Shown here piece by piece: positions 14,825-20,726 of a DNA stretch of 20,726 bases. Origin of the DNA: an uncultured Bacillota bacterium (GTDB lineage: Bacteria; Bacillota; Clostridia; Lachnospirales; Lachnospiraceae). The stretch lies in contig CATWQE010000044.1 in assembly GCA_958352855.1 (NCBI GenBank), forward strand, positions 1 to 20,726, written 5' to 3'. A model generated the notes under the pieces. That model saw only the letters and a program-made list of their open reading frames with translations. It made no database searches and was not told where the DNA came from. The position numbers and the translations under genes were made by a program. Positions within the stretch are counted from its first letter, which is position 1, and the number at the start of each line of letters is the position of its first letter.

Positions 14825-15895
14825 TTATTTTACCCTAATTTTCTGCCCAGCATAAATCTTGTTTGGATTTGCAATACCGTTCATCTGTGCAATTTTCTTG
14901 TATGTAGTTCCGTATTTAGAGGCAATACCAGATAAGGTATCTCCAGAGCGTACCGTATAATACACAGCACTACCTTTTCCGTTAATCTTGTCCTGGACTT
15001 CTTTGTACTTGCCTCCAAGGACAATCTCCCTGGTCTTTCCATTGCCATATTTGCCTTGCATTACTTCTTTTACAAGAGTATCTATGGATGCGCTGGCAAT
15101 GTGGTTAATAAAATCCTGTACTTCCTGATAACGGGTTCCCAGAGCATCTTTTCTGGCCTGGTCTACGCCATATTTTCCCTGCATAACTGCAACCGCCAGG
15201 TCTAAGGTGGAGCCGGATGGGGTAGGTTTTGGGTCTGGGGGTGGGGTTGGCTTCTGCTCTCCTGTTGCTCCTGCATATTTGTCCCAGGCCGCCGCATCCA
15301 TGTAGGCTTTGTTCATGTCCAGGTTTCCATTATAGCCTGGCAATCTTCCGGTACCGCTGTACTGGTGGATAGCAAGAGACTTAAATGCTCCATAGCCTTT
15401 TCCGTCTGTCCATGGTTTGTCCCGATATCCGTTCTGTGGTTTTGCATTTGGGTATTGTGCCATCCACAGTGGATATCCTGCCTGTGCAACTGACGTCCAA
15501 TTGTATTGTCTTGTAACGGATGCGCTTGTATACAGAAACGCTCTAATACCTGTTTTCTGATATACCCTGTCCAAAAATTCTTTTGCCCAGGTAACACCCA
15601 AAGAAAGCTCTTCCTCCCAGTCTAATACCAGGATTGCCTTTCCGATATAGCTTTGTACAGTCTTTACGAAAAAGTCTGCTTCTGCGACAGCGCTTCCTTT
15701 GCATCCTTTCTCTCTTGCGTAATGGTATACTCCTACTTTCTTTCCGGCGCTCATGGCCTGGTTCATGGCTCTGGTGTAATCCGGGTTTACATATCCGATT
15801 CCTCCGGTGGCTTTTACAATTACAAAATCACAGGGGACTGCATTTAAGTTAATCCCTGTCTGCCAGCTACTAATATCAATTCCGTTCATACTCAT
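14825..15895 (-). CDS. Phage endolysin: GH25 lysozyme with two CW_7 repeats and LysM
   Basis: A 356-residue modular muramidase that cuts host peptidoglycan at lysis. The GH25 domain (about 4-205) opens with GIDISSWQ (D7) and carries the catalytic DWE (D92, E94) in LVLDWEEE. A proline-rich linker (PTPPPDPKPTP) leads to two Cpl-7/CW_7 wall-binding repeats (about 231-265 and 271-305, each with VMQGKYG and YQEVQ or YKEVQ), then a C-terminal LysM (312-356: YTVRSGDTLSGIASKYGTT). No signal peptide, so export depends on the holin. The ATG at 15895 has AAAGGA 6 nt upstream; the reading from 15931 adds an arginine-rich tail with no ribosome site. Carrying both CW_7 and LysM in one protein is uncommon but known. 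Confidence 0.94.
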   Translation of the reverse strand: MSMNGIDISSWQTGINLNAVPCDFVIVKATGGIGYVNPDYTRAMNQAMSAGKKVGVYHYAREKGCKGSAVAEADFFVKTVQSYIGKAILVLDWEEELSLGVTWAKEFLDRVYQKTGIRAFLYTSASVTRQYNWTSVAQAGYPLWMAQYPNAKPQNGYRDKPWTDGKGYGAFKSLAIHQYSGTGRLPGYNGNLDMNKAYMDAAAWDKYAGATGEQKPTPPPDPKPTPSGSTLDLAVAVMQGKYGVDQARKDALGTRYQEVQDFINHIASASIDTLVKEVMQGKYGNGKTREIVLGGKYKEVQDKINGKGSAVYYTVRSGDTLSGIASKYGTTYKKIAQMNGIANPNKIYAGQKIRVK

Positions 15896-15942
15896 ACTTT
15901 TTCCTTTCTGCCGGTTGCGCCGGCGCAACAAAATAGAGGGCT

Positions 15943-16269
15943 TTATTTGCCCTCTACATTTCCTTTATAAAATCTTTTCCAAAGTTCGCTTACCTTTTCC
16001 CAGCCATACATTGCCACAAAGGCTACTAATAATCCGGCCAGAATAGCAGCTAGAATCATATACCACAAAATTGTTTGCTGTATGTACTGCATGTATGCCA
16101 CAAAGGCTGTTACCGTAAGTCCGATAGACAGCACAAAGACCAGGATATCCGTAGGAATCTTTTTCAGGAAAGATACCCCTTTAAATACCTGGACAATAAT
16201 AGATACCGCAAACGCCAGGATTCCAATTACTCCCAGCAAGATAGTCATGTTTGTTAATAAAAGTTCCAT
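15943..16269 (-). CDS. Phage holin-like membrane protein
   Basis: A 108-residue protein with three hydrophobic segments (about 8-30, 42-62 and 68-90) and a charged C-terminus (WEKVSELWKRFYKGNVEGK), placed directly before the endolysin. This size, topology and location fit a holin that forms lysis holes. I do not recognise the exact holin family. The ATG at 16269 has GGAGG about 8 nt upstream; a GTG two codons earlier is the alternative. Confidence 0.75.
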   Translation of the reverse strand: MELLLTNMTILLGVIGILAFAVSIIVQVFKGVSFLKKIPTDILVFVLSIGLTVTAFVAYMQYIQQTILWYMILAAILAGLLVAFVAMYGWEKVSELWKRFYKGNVEGK

Positions 16270-16281
16270 AATCACTTCCTC

Positions 16282-16572
16282 CTACTTATCAATAATATTT
16301 TCTAAAAGCTCATCTCTGATTTTCTTCATGTTTTCAATACCATTTCCTGTGATGGTATGATTCAGCATAGCCGCAAGGCACTTGGACTGTTGTTTTTGCA
16401 TTTCTTCCAGAGACTGCAACCTCTTATAGTCTTTTTCGTTGTACACTTCCAATTGTGTAACTCTCTTTGAAAGTTTAAATGCCGGAGCAACTACTTTTAT
16501 AATAATCGCACCGGCTCCACCAACAATACTGATTGCCCCACAGATACTAAGTAATGTCTGTACAAATTCCAA
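16282..16572 (-). CDS. Small phage membrane protein with coiled coil, lysis-associated
   Basis: A 96-residue protein with one N-terminal hydrophobic segment (LLSICGAISIVGGAGAIIIKVV) and a helical, charged remainder (LSKRVTQLEVYNEKDYKRLQSLEEMQKQQ) likely to coil. Single-anchor proteins of this form beside holins are often called XhlA- or BhlA-like, though here the membrane segment is at the N-terminus. The start is most likely the TTG at 16572, which has AAAGGAG upstream at good distance; the in-frame TTG at 16602 has no ribosome site. It may assist or time lysis (inference). Confidence 0.65.
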   Translation of the reverse strand: MEFVQTLLSICGAISIVGGAGAIIIKVVAPAFKLSKRVTQLEVYNEKDYKRLQSLEEMQKQQSKCLAAMLNHTITGNGIENMKKIRDELLENIIDK

Positions 16573-16610
16573 ATCTCTTTCTCCTTTTATAAATTTCTGC
16601 AATAAAATAA

Positions 16611-16624
16611 GACCTGTTAAGGTC
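16611..16624 (-). terminator. Weak hairpin with T-rich tail in late operon
   Basis: GACCT (16611-16615) and AGGTC (16620-16624) form a 5-bp stem; on the complement TTATTTTATTG follows. It may attenuate transcription from tail genes into the lysis genes. Confidence 0.4.
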
Positions 16625-16648
16625 CTGCTCTGGTTTCCATATGTTTCA

Positions 16649-16933
16649 CTAATTTACTCCTATCTGTATTTCATGCTTTAATATTTCCGGTGGAATCTCA
16701 TATGTAAATTCCAGTGTATACACCGTATTCTTTGCTTTTGGCTGGATCAGTGCGGTAAGCGTTACACGATCTTCTTTCTCCTGAATAATTTCGCACCTTC
16801 CGCTTTCTTCGATTTCCATGCCTTTCTTTAGCGCATACTTTGCCTGTGCAATTTCAAATTCCCGTCTGTCACAGCTTTGCACCCGGATTGTCACATTTTT
16901 CTTTTCTCCCAGCTTAAAACGGATGTATTCCAT
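16649..16933 (-). CDS. Hypothetical phage protein, beta-rich
   Basis: A 94-residue protein I cannot assign to a named family. It has no signal or membrane segment and shows alternating strands (EYIRFKLGEKKNVTIRVQSC, YTLEFTYEIPPEILKHEIQIGV). The ATG at 16933 overlaps the TAA of the preceding gene (TAATG), so translation is probably coupled. It lies between tail-related and lysis genes, so it may be a tail or baseplate accessory. Confidence 0.7.
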   Translation of the reverse strand: MEYIRFKLGEKKNVTIRVQSCDRREFEIAQAKYALKKGMEIEESGRCEIIQEKEDRVTLTALIQPKAKNTVYTLEFTYEIPPEILKHEIQIGVN

Positions 16934-17244
16934 TACACCACCGCCTTTCTGCAGCATTGAAGCTCTGACGAATAGATTGGTGGGACACAGCGCACCTTAT
17001 ACGCTTCAACCAGTTCTGTGTAGTACGGAAGAAGTACCAGACGGGCAAAGGTATCTACACCGTAATGTATCTGTACGCTGCATTGTAAATGTCCTCTGGC
17101 TCCTCTGTCATTTTCCGCCCAAATCTCGATTTCCTGCAATCCCGGAATCCTGGGAGCCAGCCCTTCCCAGTATCCCTGTTTGTCTTTTACGGGAGTGAAC
17201 GCTACTTCTGCAGAGTTCACAATCCCCCATACCCGGATAATCAT
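16933..17244 (-). CDS. Hypothetical phage protein, tail-associated
   Basis: A 103-residue soluble protein starting MIIRVWGIVNSAEVAFTP and including GYWEGLAPRIPGLQEIEIWAEN. The strand pattern resembles a single Ig-like or fibronectin-like fold, and it follows an Ig-like protein with an ATGA overlap. The pattern feels familiar from Clostridia prophages, but the function is unknown to me. Codons and spacing fit the leftward late operon. Confidence 0.7.
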   Translation of the reverse strand: MIIRVWGIVNSAEVAFTPVKDKQGYWEGLAPRIPGLQEIEIWAENDRGARGHLQCSVQIHYGVDTFARLVLLPYYTELVEAYKVRCVPPIYSSELQCCRKAVV

Positions 17245-18143
17245 GTCGGATCTGTCACCTTGAACGTAATGCGAATCCGTCCTCCGGCGTCTACGGTAGT
17301 GGCTTCTGCAATAATATCCGTAATGACTGGCGCTTTGGTATCAAGAGTAACCTTTCTGGTAACGGTTGTTGTCTTGCCGATATTGTCTTTTGCAATAACG
17401 GTAATGGTGTTGTTTCCTTCCACAAGAGAAACTTCCTTGCTGAAGGTACCGCCTTCCCCAACGGTAACTCTTTCCCCATTTACGGTCACTTCGGCCAGTG
17501 TAACGTTCTGGGAGCCGGCTGACGCTTTACCGGATACCGTTACTTTGTTCTGGTTTGTAATCAGATTGTTTTCCGGGCTGGTTACATTTAAGGTAGGTGC
17601 TGCTGTGGAAATGATAAAGTTTACTACTGCATTTGCAGAGATATTTCCATCGTTATCACTCACTTGCAGTTCCACTTTATTTGCCCCATCGGAAAGTTCT
17701 GTTGCCTGATAGGTACAGGTTTTCTTTCCTGCTTCATCTTTCCATGTTAAGCCGCTTGTGATTTTCTTCCCATTAACCTTAAATACCACAGAGGACATAT
17801 TCAGACCGGAACCTCCGGCATCCTGTAACTCCATAGAAATATTCTGTGTGGATGCGCCAAGGACGGAGCCTTCTGTCGGCGTAGTGATTTTGGCTGTCGG
17901 TTTGGTTTTTTCCAATACACGAATTTTTAACTGTTCCCCATATGTCTCATCAGAGCTGTTGATTACCGTTTTATTTCCGGCGCTATCCTCTGCGTGTACC
18001 TCAGCTAAAAACACATGGTCTGGTTGTCCCCAGGAGGATTCTGATGGTGCTGTAATTTCCACGCTGTAGGTCTTTGAATCATTATTGTATATAGCAACAT
18101 ATTTTTGGCCTTTAAACATGACATAAGATGTTTTTACTTCCAT
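17241..18143 (-). CDS. Phage Ig-like repeat protein, probable tail or virion decoration
   Basis: A 300-residue protein built of successive beta-sandwich repeats. After about 90 residues it shows TKPTAKITTPTEGSVLG, then APTLNVTSPENNLITNQNKVTVSGKA, then a final APVITDIIAEATTVDAGGRIRITFKV, each with VNG and DNxGN/DNIGK turns typical of bacterial Ig domains. It has no signal peptide, sortase motif or membrane anchor, so it is not a cell-surface adhesin; a virion surface or tail appendage is more likely, perhaps aiding attachment to carbohydrates. GAGG lies 7 nt before the ATG at 18143. It overlaps the next gene by 4 nt. Confidence 0.82.
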   Translation of the reverse strand: MEVKTSYVMFKGQKYVAIYNNDSKTYSVEITAPSESSWGQPDHVFLAEVHAEDSAGNKTVINSSDETYGEQLKIRVLEKTKPTAKITTPTEGSVLGASTQNISMELQDAGGSGLNMSSVVFKVNGKKITSGLTWKDEAGKKTCTYQATELSDGANKVELQVSDNDGNISANAVVNFIISTAAPTLNVTSPENNLITNQNKVTVSGKASAGSQNVTLAEVTVNGERVTVGEGGTFSKEVSLVEGNNTITVIAKDNIGKTTTVTRKVTLDTKAPVITDIIAEATTVDAGGRIRITFKVTDPT

Positions 18144-18155
18144 ATTCTTTCCTCA

Positions 18156-18296
18156 CTATTTCTTTATTCTTGCAATTGGGAGGTCGAACTTAAAGTCAAA
18201 TGGGAAGTCATTTTTATATTCCACCTGAAATCTTATGATAATCTTCTCTTTTGTCTCAACAACCTTTTTCTCTGTTTTTACGTTTGTTATCTTCAC
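18156..18296 (-). CDS. Small hypothetical phage protein (46 aa)
   Basis: An open frame from GTG at 18296 to TAG at 18156 with GGGAGG 8 nt before the start. The product is lysine-rich at first (KITNVKTEKKVVETKEK) and then strand-like (IIIRFQVEYKNDFPFDFKFDLP). It fills the gap between two larger phage genes with tight spacing (12 nt to the next start), the main reason to accept it. Function unknown. Confidence 0.6.
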   Translation of the reverse strand: MKITNVKTEKKVVETKEKIIIRFQVEYKNDFPFDFKFDLPIARIKK

Positions 18297-18318
18297 AGTT
18301 CTTCCCTCCCTGTTCCTT

Positions 18319-18417
18319 CTAGTTCATTTTTTCCTGTACCTTTTCTCTCCACAATACCGGGACATCCTCAATGGTGATGGTCCCGTCTTTGATTTTCATA
18401 ACATAGAATGCTACCAT
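18319..18417 (-). CDS. Small XkdX-like phage protein (32 aa)
   Basis: An ATG at 18417 overlaps the TAA of the previous gene (TAATG) and reads 32 residues to TAG at 18319. The form MVAFYVMKIKDGTITIEDVPVLWREKV is like the short XkdX-type proteins found after tail-fibre genes in Gram-positive phages: a short helix, G-x-x-T, then a V-P helix. The exact role of that group is unknown. Confidence 0.65.
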   Translation of the reverse strand: MVAFYVMKIKDGTITIEDVPVLWREKVQEKMN

Positions 18418-18812
18418 TATGCCTGCCCTCCTACTATTCCAGCCAAATCCAGAATTGCTCCGTCCTGGGTCTGCTGCCCCAATTCAAATTTTCTCTGGTT
18501 TTCTTCGATTGTATCTAACCTTTTTTCGATCTCTGTTTTCTCCCGGATTCCAAATACCGCAATGACTTTGTTTGTGTCTTCGTAATAGTCCACAGCTTTG
18601 AATATTGGTGTTTCCAGCTTCATGTCATGATAAAGTCCTGTAACCTTTTCCCCATTTTGATACTGTACGGTTTTTAAATTCCCTTCTTTTGTAAGGGCAG
18701 CGGCCACCGCATCTAGCCCCGCAAAATTTTCGACCATAACTCTGTTTTCCCCCAGACTGCTTCCTGGTCTGATGTCCAGTTCTGTTCTGTCCGCTAAAAT
18801 CATTTTTTCCAT
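18417..18812 (-). CDS. Hypothetical phage tail-region protein
   Basis: A 131-residue soluble protein. The first part (MEKMILADRTELDIRPGSSL, then AALTKEGNLKTVQYQNGEKVTGLYHDMKLE) looks beta-rich. The second is a helix with heptad-like spacing (REKTEIEKRLDTIEENQRKFELGQQ), so it may trimerise like other tail-tip accessories. GAGAGG precedes the ATG at 18812 by 8 nt. It begins the operon segment just left of the invertible region and is separated from it by a terminator-like hairpin, so it may be transcribed only by read-through or from a promoter I could not identify. Confidence 0.72.
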   Translation of the reverse strand: MEKMILADRTELDIRPGSSLGENRVMVENFAGLDAVAAALTKEGNLKTVQYQNGEKVTGLYHDMKLETPIFKAVDYYEDTNKVIAVFGIREKTEIEKRLDTIEENQRKFELGQQTQDGAILDLAGIVGGQA

Positions 18813-18857
18813 GTCTTTTACCTCTCTTTTCTTTCATTTTTTATGCAAAAGTGCATA

Positions 18858-18881
18858 ATAAAACACACCCGGGAAGGTGTG
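18858..18881 (-). terminator. Terminator-like hairpin at the left border of the invertible region
   Basis: CACACC (18864-18869) and GGTGTG (18876-18881) form a 6-bp stem; on the complement TTTTATT follows. A second dyad TTATGCA/TGCATAA (18841-18858) lies next to it. Together they would limit transcription entering the tail accessory genes from the right. Confidence 0.5.
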
Positions 18882-18901
18882 CATTATTACAAACTTTTGC
18901 T

Positions 18902-18925
18902 TTGTGTTGCGAAACTCCGCTTTGG
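18902..18925 (+). repeat. Recombination-site-like repeat S1
   Basis: A 24-bp sequence with core TGCGAAACTCCGCTTTGG, identical over all 24 bases to the copy at 20662-20685 and matching 16 of 19 positions of the inverted copy at 19496-19514. It encodes VLRNSAL in frame with the fibre tip that follows, as expected if it is a crossover site joining a constant fibre to alternative tips. Confidence 0.85.
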
Positions 18926-19242
18926 CATTAAAACATACAGTAAATGAGAACAGCGGAGAGGAATTTGGATATAATTTTCTAAATATTGAAATCAACAACA
19001 AAAACTCTACTTATCACAAAACATCTTATTTTTCTGTCGATTCATCAAATGAGAGCAGATGGAACAATAAACCTAGTCAAATGCCAGCAGATGTAGTGAT
19101 TGGAATGAGAGAAGTTTTTTACAGAAGTAATTTTCACATATTAGTGCGTTTAACAGAATTTTATCCCGTATGCGGAAGACAATATTTTATCTTTTACAAC
19201 ACAGGAATGTGGAGCGGATGGAAAAGTATAACCCCAGAATAA
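18904..19242 (+). CDS. Silent tail-fibre tip cassette A
   Basis: An open frame of 112 codons from the repeat (VLRNSALALKH) to TAA at 19240-19242, with no ribosome site or promoter before it. The C-terminus is like phage receptor-binding tips: an aromatic-rich stretch ending YFIFYNTGMWSGWKSITPE. It is read rightward, opposite to the late operon, so it is probably not expressed in this orientation. It is more A-rich than its neighbours, suggesting separate ancestry. The frame continues left to a GTG at 18877, which I regard as chance. Inversion between S1 and S2 would turn it leftward. Confidence 0.7.
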   Translation: MLRNSALALKHTVNENSGEEFGYNFLNIEINNKNSTYHKTSYFSVDSSNESRWNNKPSQMPADVVIGMREVFYRSNFHILVRLTEFYPVCGRQYFIFYNTGMWSGWKSITPE

Positions 19243-19244
19243 TA

Positions 19245-19550
19245 CTATGTTTCCATTGCAATCCAAGATAACTCTACATTAACCATAGCTTCCGAATTAT
19301 TATAGATTCGCACCTTAAATCCAGTGTTTGTTTTATCGAATACTGATAGATTTATAGAAGCTCTATGCAGTGTATCAGCCTTCCCAGCAAGACAGGCGAC
19401 TACAACCGGTACGGAACTATGCTTTTTACTAAATGTAAAAGTTACGTCCTGGTAACTATGTGCGGCAACTTCTCCTCCGGCAAAGTTTCGGGCTTCTAAA
19501 GCGGAGTTTTGCAGATTTCTGTTATTTTTCACTTCCACTCTGCTTTCCAC
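19245..19550 (-). CDS. Tail-fibre tip cassette B (gp53/H-lectin-like)
   Basis: A leftward frame carrying LQNSALEARNF at the repeat, then a beta-rich tip: YQDVTFTFSKKHSSVPVVVAC, TNTGFKVRIYNNS and a final ELSWIAMET, the pattern of gp53-like or H-type-lectin fibre ends that bind sugars. The frame is open upstream only to a TAA near 19588, and the sole start codons are GTG at 19550 or 19538 without good ribosome sites. It is thus a C-terminal cassette lacking its constant fibre body. Its stop lies 2 nt from that of cassette A, so the two tips are exactly tail to tail. Confidence 0.72.
   Translation of the reverse strand: MESRVEVKNNRNLQNSALEARNFAGGEVAAHSYQDVTFTFSKKHSSVPVVVACLAGKADTLHRASINLSVFDKTNTGFKVRIYNNSEAMVNVELSWIAMET
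19496..19514 (-). repeat. Recombination-site-like repeat S2 (inverted, diverged)
   Basis: On the complement it reads CTGCAAAACTCCGCTTTAG, with three differences from the 19-bp S1/S3 core and an intact AAACTCCGCTTT centre. It is in the same frame of its tip (LQNSAL) as S1 and S3 are of theirs. It is inverted relative to S1 and S3, so recombination with either would invert the DNA between them. Confidence 0.75.
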
Positions 19551-19559
19551 ACGACAAAT

Positions 19560-19588
19560 AAGCCCGATATTTACCGGACTTGTTTTTT
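19560..19588. terminator. Terminator between recombinase and cassette B
   Basis: AAGCCCG (19560-19566) and CGGACTT (19575-19581). On the leftward RNA all seven positions pair (one G-U) and ATTTG follows, suiting the end of the recombinase gene. On the + strand one C-A mismatch is present but six T residues follow. Confidence 0.6.
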
Positions 19589-19605
19589 ATATTCTGCTTT
19601 TTATC

Positions 19606-20601
19606 TTATGCTACTGCTTTATTATAATGGTATTTCACTGTCTCTTGATCTAAGCACACGTAAACTTGTGTTGTCCTTAAATCTGCATGTCCCAAAATGG
19701 CCGCAACATCCTGGATTGGGACATTTTTCTTTACCAGGTCTGTTGCCAATGTCCTCCTGAATCTGTGCGGGTGTACGTTATCCACTCCTGCCTTCTTTCC
19801 AAGCCTTTTCACCGCTGTTTCTATACCCTCTTTCCCTATACGTCTATACGGTGCTTTAACTCCAACAAAAAGTGCCTGATTGTTATCTGTGCGGCTCTGC
19901 AAATATTGCCGGAGGTACTCTATACATACCTCCGACAAATAAAATTTGCGTTCCTTGTTTCCTTTTCCTATCACATATGCTTCCCTGGTAGTAAAATCTA
20001 TATTTTCTCTATCAAGGCTTACTACTTCTGACACACGTAAGCCGGAAGCATATAAAAATTCCGACAATGCCAGGTCCCTGAGAAAGCTACAGGCATTTTT
20101 TAACTTTTCCCGTTCCACACTGGTAAATGGCTTCTTAACCTCTCTAGTGTACTTAATCTGTTTTAGTGCTCTGGCCGGATTTCTCCCTATATGCCCTTCC
20201 TCATGCAGCCAGGAAAAGAAACTGCTTATTGTTTTTCTGATATTGTCCAGGGTGCGGTTGCTGATACCTCTATGCTCTTTATAAAGAGCTAGGTACAGGC
20301 GTAAATCGTATGTTTCCACCTCATATAGCTTCTTATCCAGGAATCCTACCAGTTTTTCTAATTCTGGCTGGTATTTTCTAAGCGTTTTCTCGCTCTTTCC
20401 TTCTAATCTCTTGGTAGCTATAAACTTCCGCACCATTCCCATGCTGCTTCCATCATGGACAATTACCTCTGTTGTCCGTTTCTGCACCTCATACTCCTGT
20501 AATTGGATGTGTAGTGCAGCCTCTACCCTTTCCTGCACTTCCTGCCGCAAATCGGAAAGTGCATGTAAGACGTTGTTTATGATTTCTGTCCTTATATCCA
20601 T
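19606..20601 (-). CDS. Tyrosine recombinase, probable tail-fibre shufflon invertase
   Basis: A 331-residue phage/Xer-type integrase-family enzyme. After an N-terminal helical extension (about 1-50) comes a core-binding SAM-like domain (about 55-145), then the catalytic domain with the full set R189 (ASGLRVSE), K213 (GKGNKER), H279 and R282 (HPHRFRRT), H305 (LGHADLRTT) and nucleophile Y314 (TQVYVCLD). AAGGAGG lies 9 nt before the ATG at 20601. It sits between copies of a fibre-tip repeat, not at the attachment site, so it probably inverts fibre tips like Rci of the R64 shufflon. Being the phage's own integrase is the main alternative. Its promoter was not found; site S3 lies just upstream. Confidence 0.85.
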   Translation of the reverse strand: MDIRTEIINNVLHALSDLRQEVQERVEAALHIQLQEYEVQKRTTEVIVHDGSSMGMVRKFIATKRLEGKSEKTLRKYQPELEKLVGFLDKKLYEVETYDLRLYLALYKEHRGISNRTLDNIRKTISSFFSWLHEEGHIGRNPARALKQIKYTREVKKPFTSVEREKLKNACSFLRDLALSEFLYASGLRVSEVVSLDRENIDFTTREAYVIGKGNKERKFYLSEVCIEYLRQYLQSRTDNNQALFVGVKAPYRRIGKEGIETAVKRLGKKAGVDNVHPHRFRRTLATDLVKKNVPIQDVAAILGHADLRTTQVYVCLDQETVKYHYNKAVA

Positions 20602-20615
20602 ATCAGGATACCTCC

Positions 20616-20654
20616 TTTCCTTCCCAGAATACTATTTGTGTCCCAGGAAGGAAA
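20616..20654 (-). promoter_or_regulatory. Inverted repeat at the recombinase ribosome site
   Basis: TTTCCTTCC (20616-20624) and GGAAGGAAA (20646-20654) are perfect 9-bp arms with a 21-nt loop. In the leftward RNA the 3' arm ends right at the GGAGG of the recombinase ribosome site, so the hairpin could hinder translation and keep recombinase levels low. Confidence 0.5.
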
Positions 20655-20661
20655 CGGTCTC

Positions 20662-20685
20662 TTGTGTTGCGAAACTCCGCTTTGG
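20662..20685 (+). repeat. Recombination-site-like repeat S3
   Basis: Identical over 24 bp to S1 and in the same orientation. It is placed just upstream of the recombinase start and leads into a third fibre-tip frame. Direct orientation to S1 would allow excision of about 1.8 kb; inverted orientation to S2 would allow inversion of the recombinase gene. Confidence 0.85.
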
Positions 20686-20726
20686 TAAATGAAACATATC
20701 AGCCAATTTATGTAGATGATAAAACA
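20664..20726 (+). CDS. Tail-fibre tip cassette C, start only, cut by window edge
   Basis: From the repeat the frame reads VLRNSALVNETYQPIYVDDKT and is open to the edge. The first seven residues equal those of cassette A and are in the same frame of the repeat; the rest differs. It is read rightward with no start signals, so like cassette A it is probably a silent tip. Only 21 codons are visible. Confidence 0.5.
   Translation, partial: MLRNSALVNETYQPIYVDDKT

Larger units (their letters stand above)
14569..20726. mobile_element. Prophage, lysis and tail-tip end; right part outside window
   Basis: From the tRNA-Thr onward the genes are phage-type and nearly all leftward: endolysin, holin-like proteins, small tail accessory genes, Ig-like protein, fibre tips and a tyrosine recombinase. 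A lysis cassette next to a tRNA 3' end is the normal layout of an integrated temperate phage, whose attachment site lies between lysis and integrase genes. The exact left junction is uncertain and may fall inside the tRNA 3' half; the other end is not in view. Confidence 0.85.

Noticed and set aside
17089..17709. A 206-codon rightward frame opposite the Ig-like gene
   Set aside because: Long because of the Thr/Val-rich composition of the leftward gene; it has no ribosome site and no family resemblance.
18877..18903. GTG at 18877 as the true start of cassette A
   Set aside because: It lies within a terminator stem, has no proper ribosome spacing, and the conserved fibre sequence begins only at the repeat.
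19606..20601. Recombinase as the prophage's own integrase
   Set aside because: Possible but less likely: it is about 5 kb from the tRNA attachment site on the lysis side and is surrounded by fibre-tip repeats rather than attachment sequences.

Overview
The window looks like a low-GC, Gram-positive gut anaerobe of the Lachnospiraceae (Blautia-like). This rests on strong AGGAGG-type ribosome sites, lipoprotein signals on the solute-binding protein, an AgrC/LytTR two-component pair, a DUF3784 membrane protein and a Clostridia-type lysis cassette. The assignment is inference from gene families; no 16S gene or other marker is present. Positions 1 to about 14568 are host chromosome. From the tRNA-Thr rightward the sequence is the lysis and tail-tip end of a prophage that runs off the right edge.

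Region 1 (1-4783) is a sugar-acid locus: a GntP-family permease (cut by the left edge), a GntR/FCD repressor, and a divergent pair made of a zinc-dependent medium-chain dehydrogenase and a LarA-like nickel-pincer racemase/epimerase. The permease family, the dehydrogenase resemblance and the LarA-type enzyme all suggest uptake of an aldonate such as gluconate, C2 epimerisation and oxidation. Three promoters can be read, and two of them carry repeated TCATA/TATGA elements that may be operators.

Region 2 (4782-9758) holds a leftward five-gene unit: LytTR response regulator, AgrC-like kinase, DUF3887 lipoprotein, DUF3784 membrane protein and PH-like membrane protein. It faces a divergent ABC exporter. 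Two near-consensus divergent promoters flank a 10-bp inverted repeat, which makes the exporter a likely target of the two-component system.

Region 3 (9759-13904) is a complete potABCD polyamine importer operon, read leftward. Its 5' leader can be folded into a closed four-way-junction RNA of 168 nt that begins at the predicted transcription start. I cannot assign it to a known riboswitch class.

Region 4 (13905-14621) has a small SpoT/MESH1-like HD hydrolase and a tRNA-Thr(CGT) with its own promoter and terminator.

Region 5 (14569-20726) is the prophage: endolysin, holin-like proteins, small baseplate or tail accessory genes, and an Ig-like protein. It then contains what looks like a shufflon: a tyrosine recombinase surrounded by copies of one recombination-site-like repeat, each placed in the same reading frame at the 5' side of an alternative tail-fibre tip. 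Two tips lie tail to tail between oppositely oriented sites (18902 and 19514), and a third starts at 20662. Host receptor choice is therefore probably switched by DNA inversion. The constant fibre gene is expected to the right of the window.
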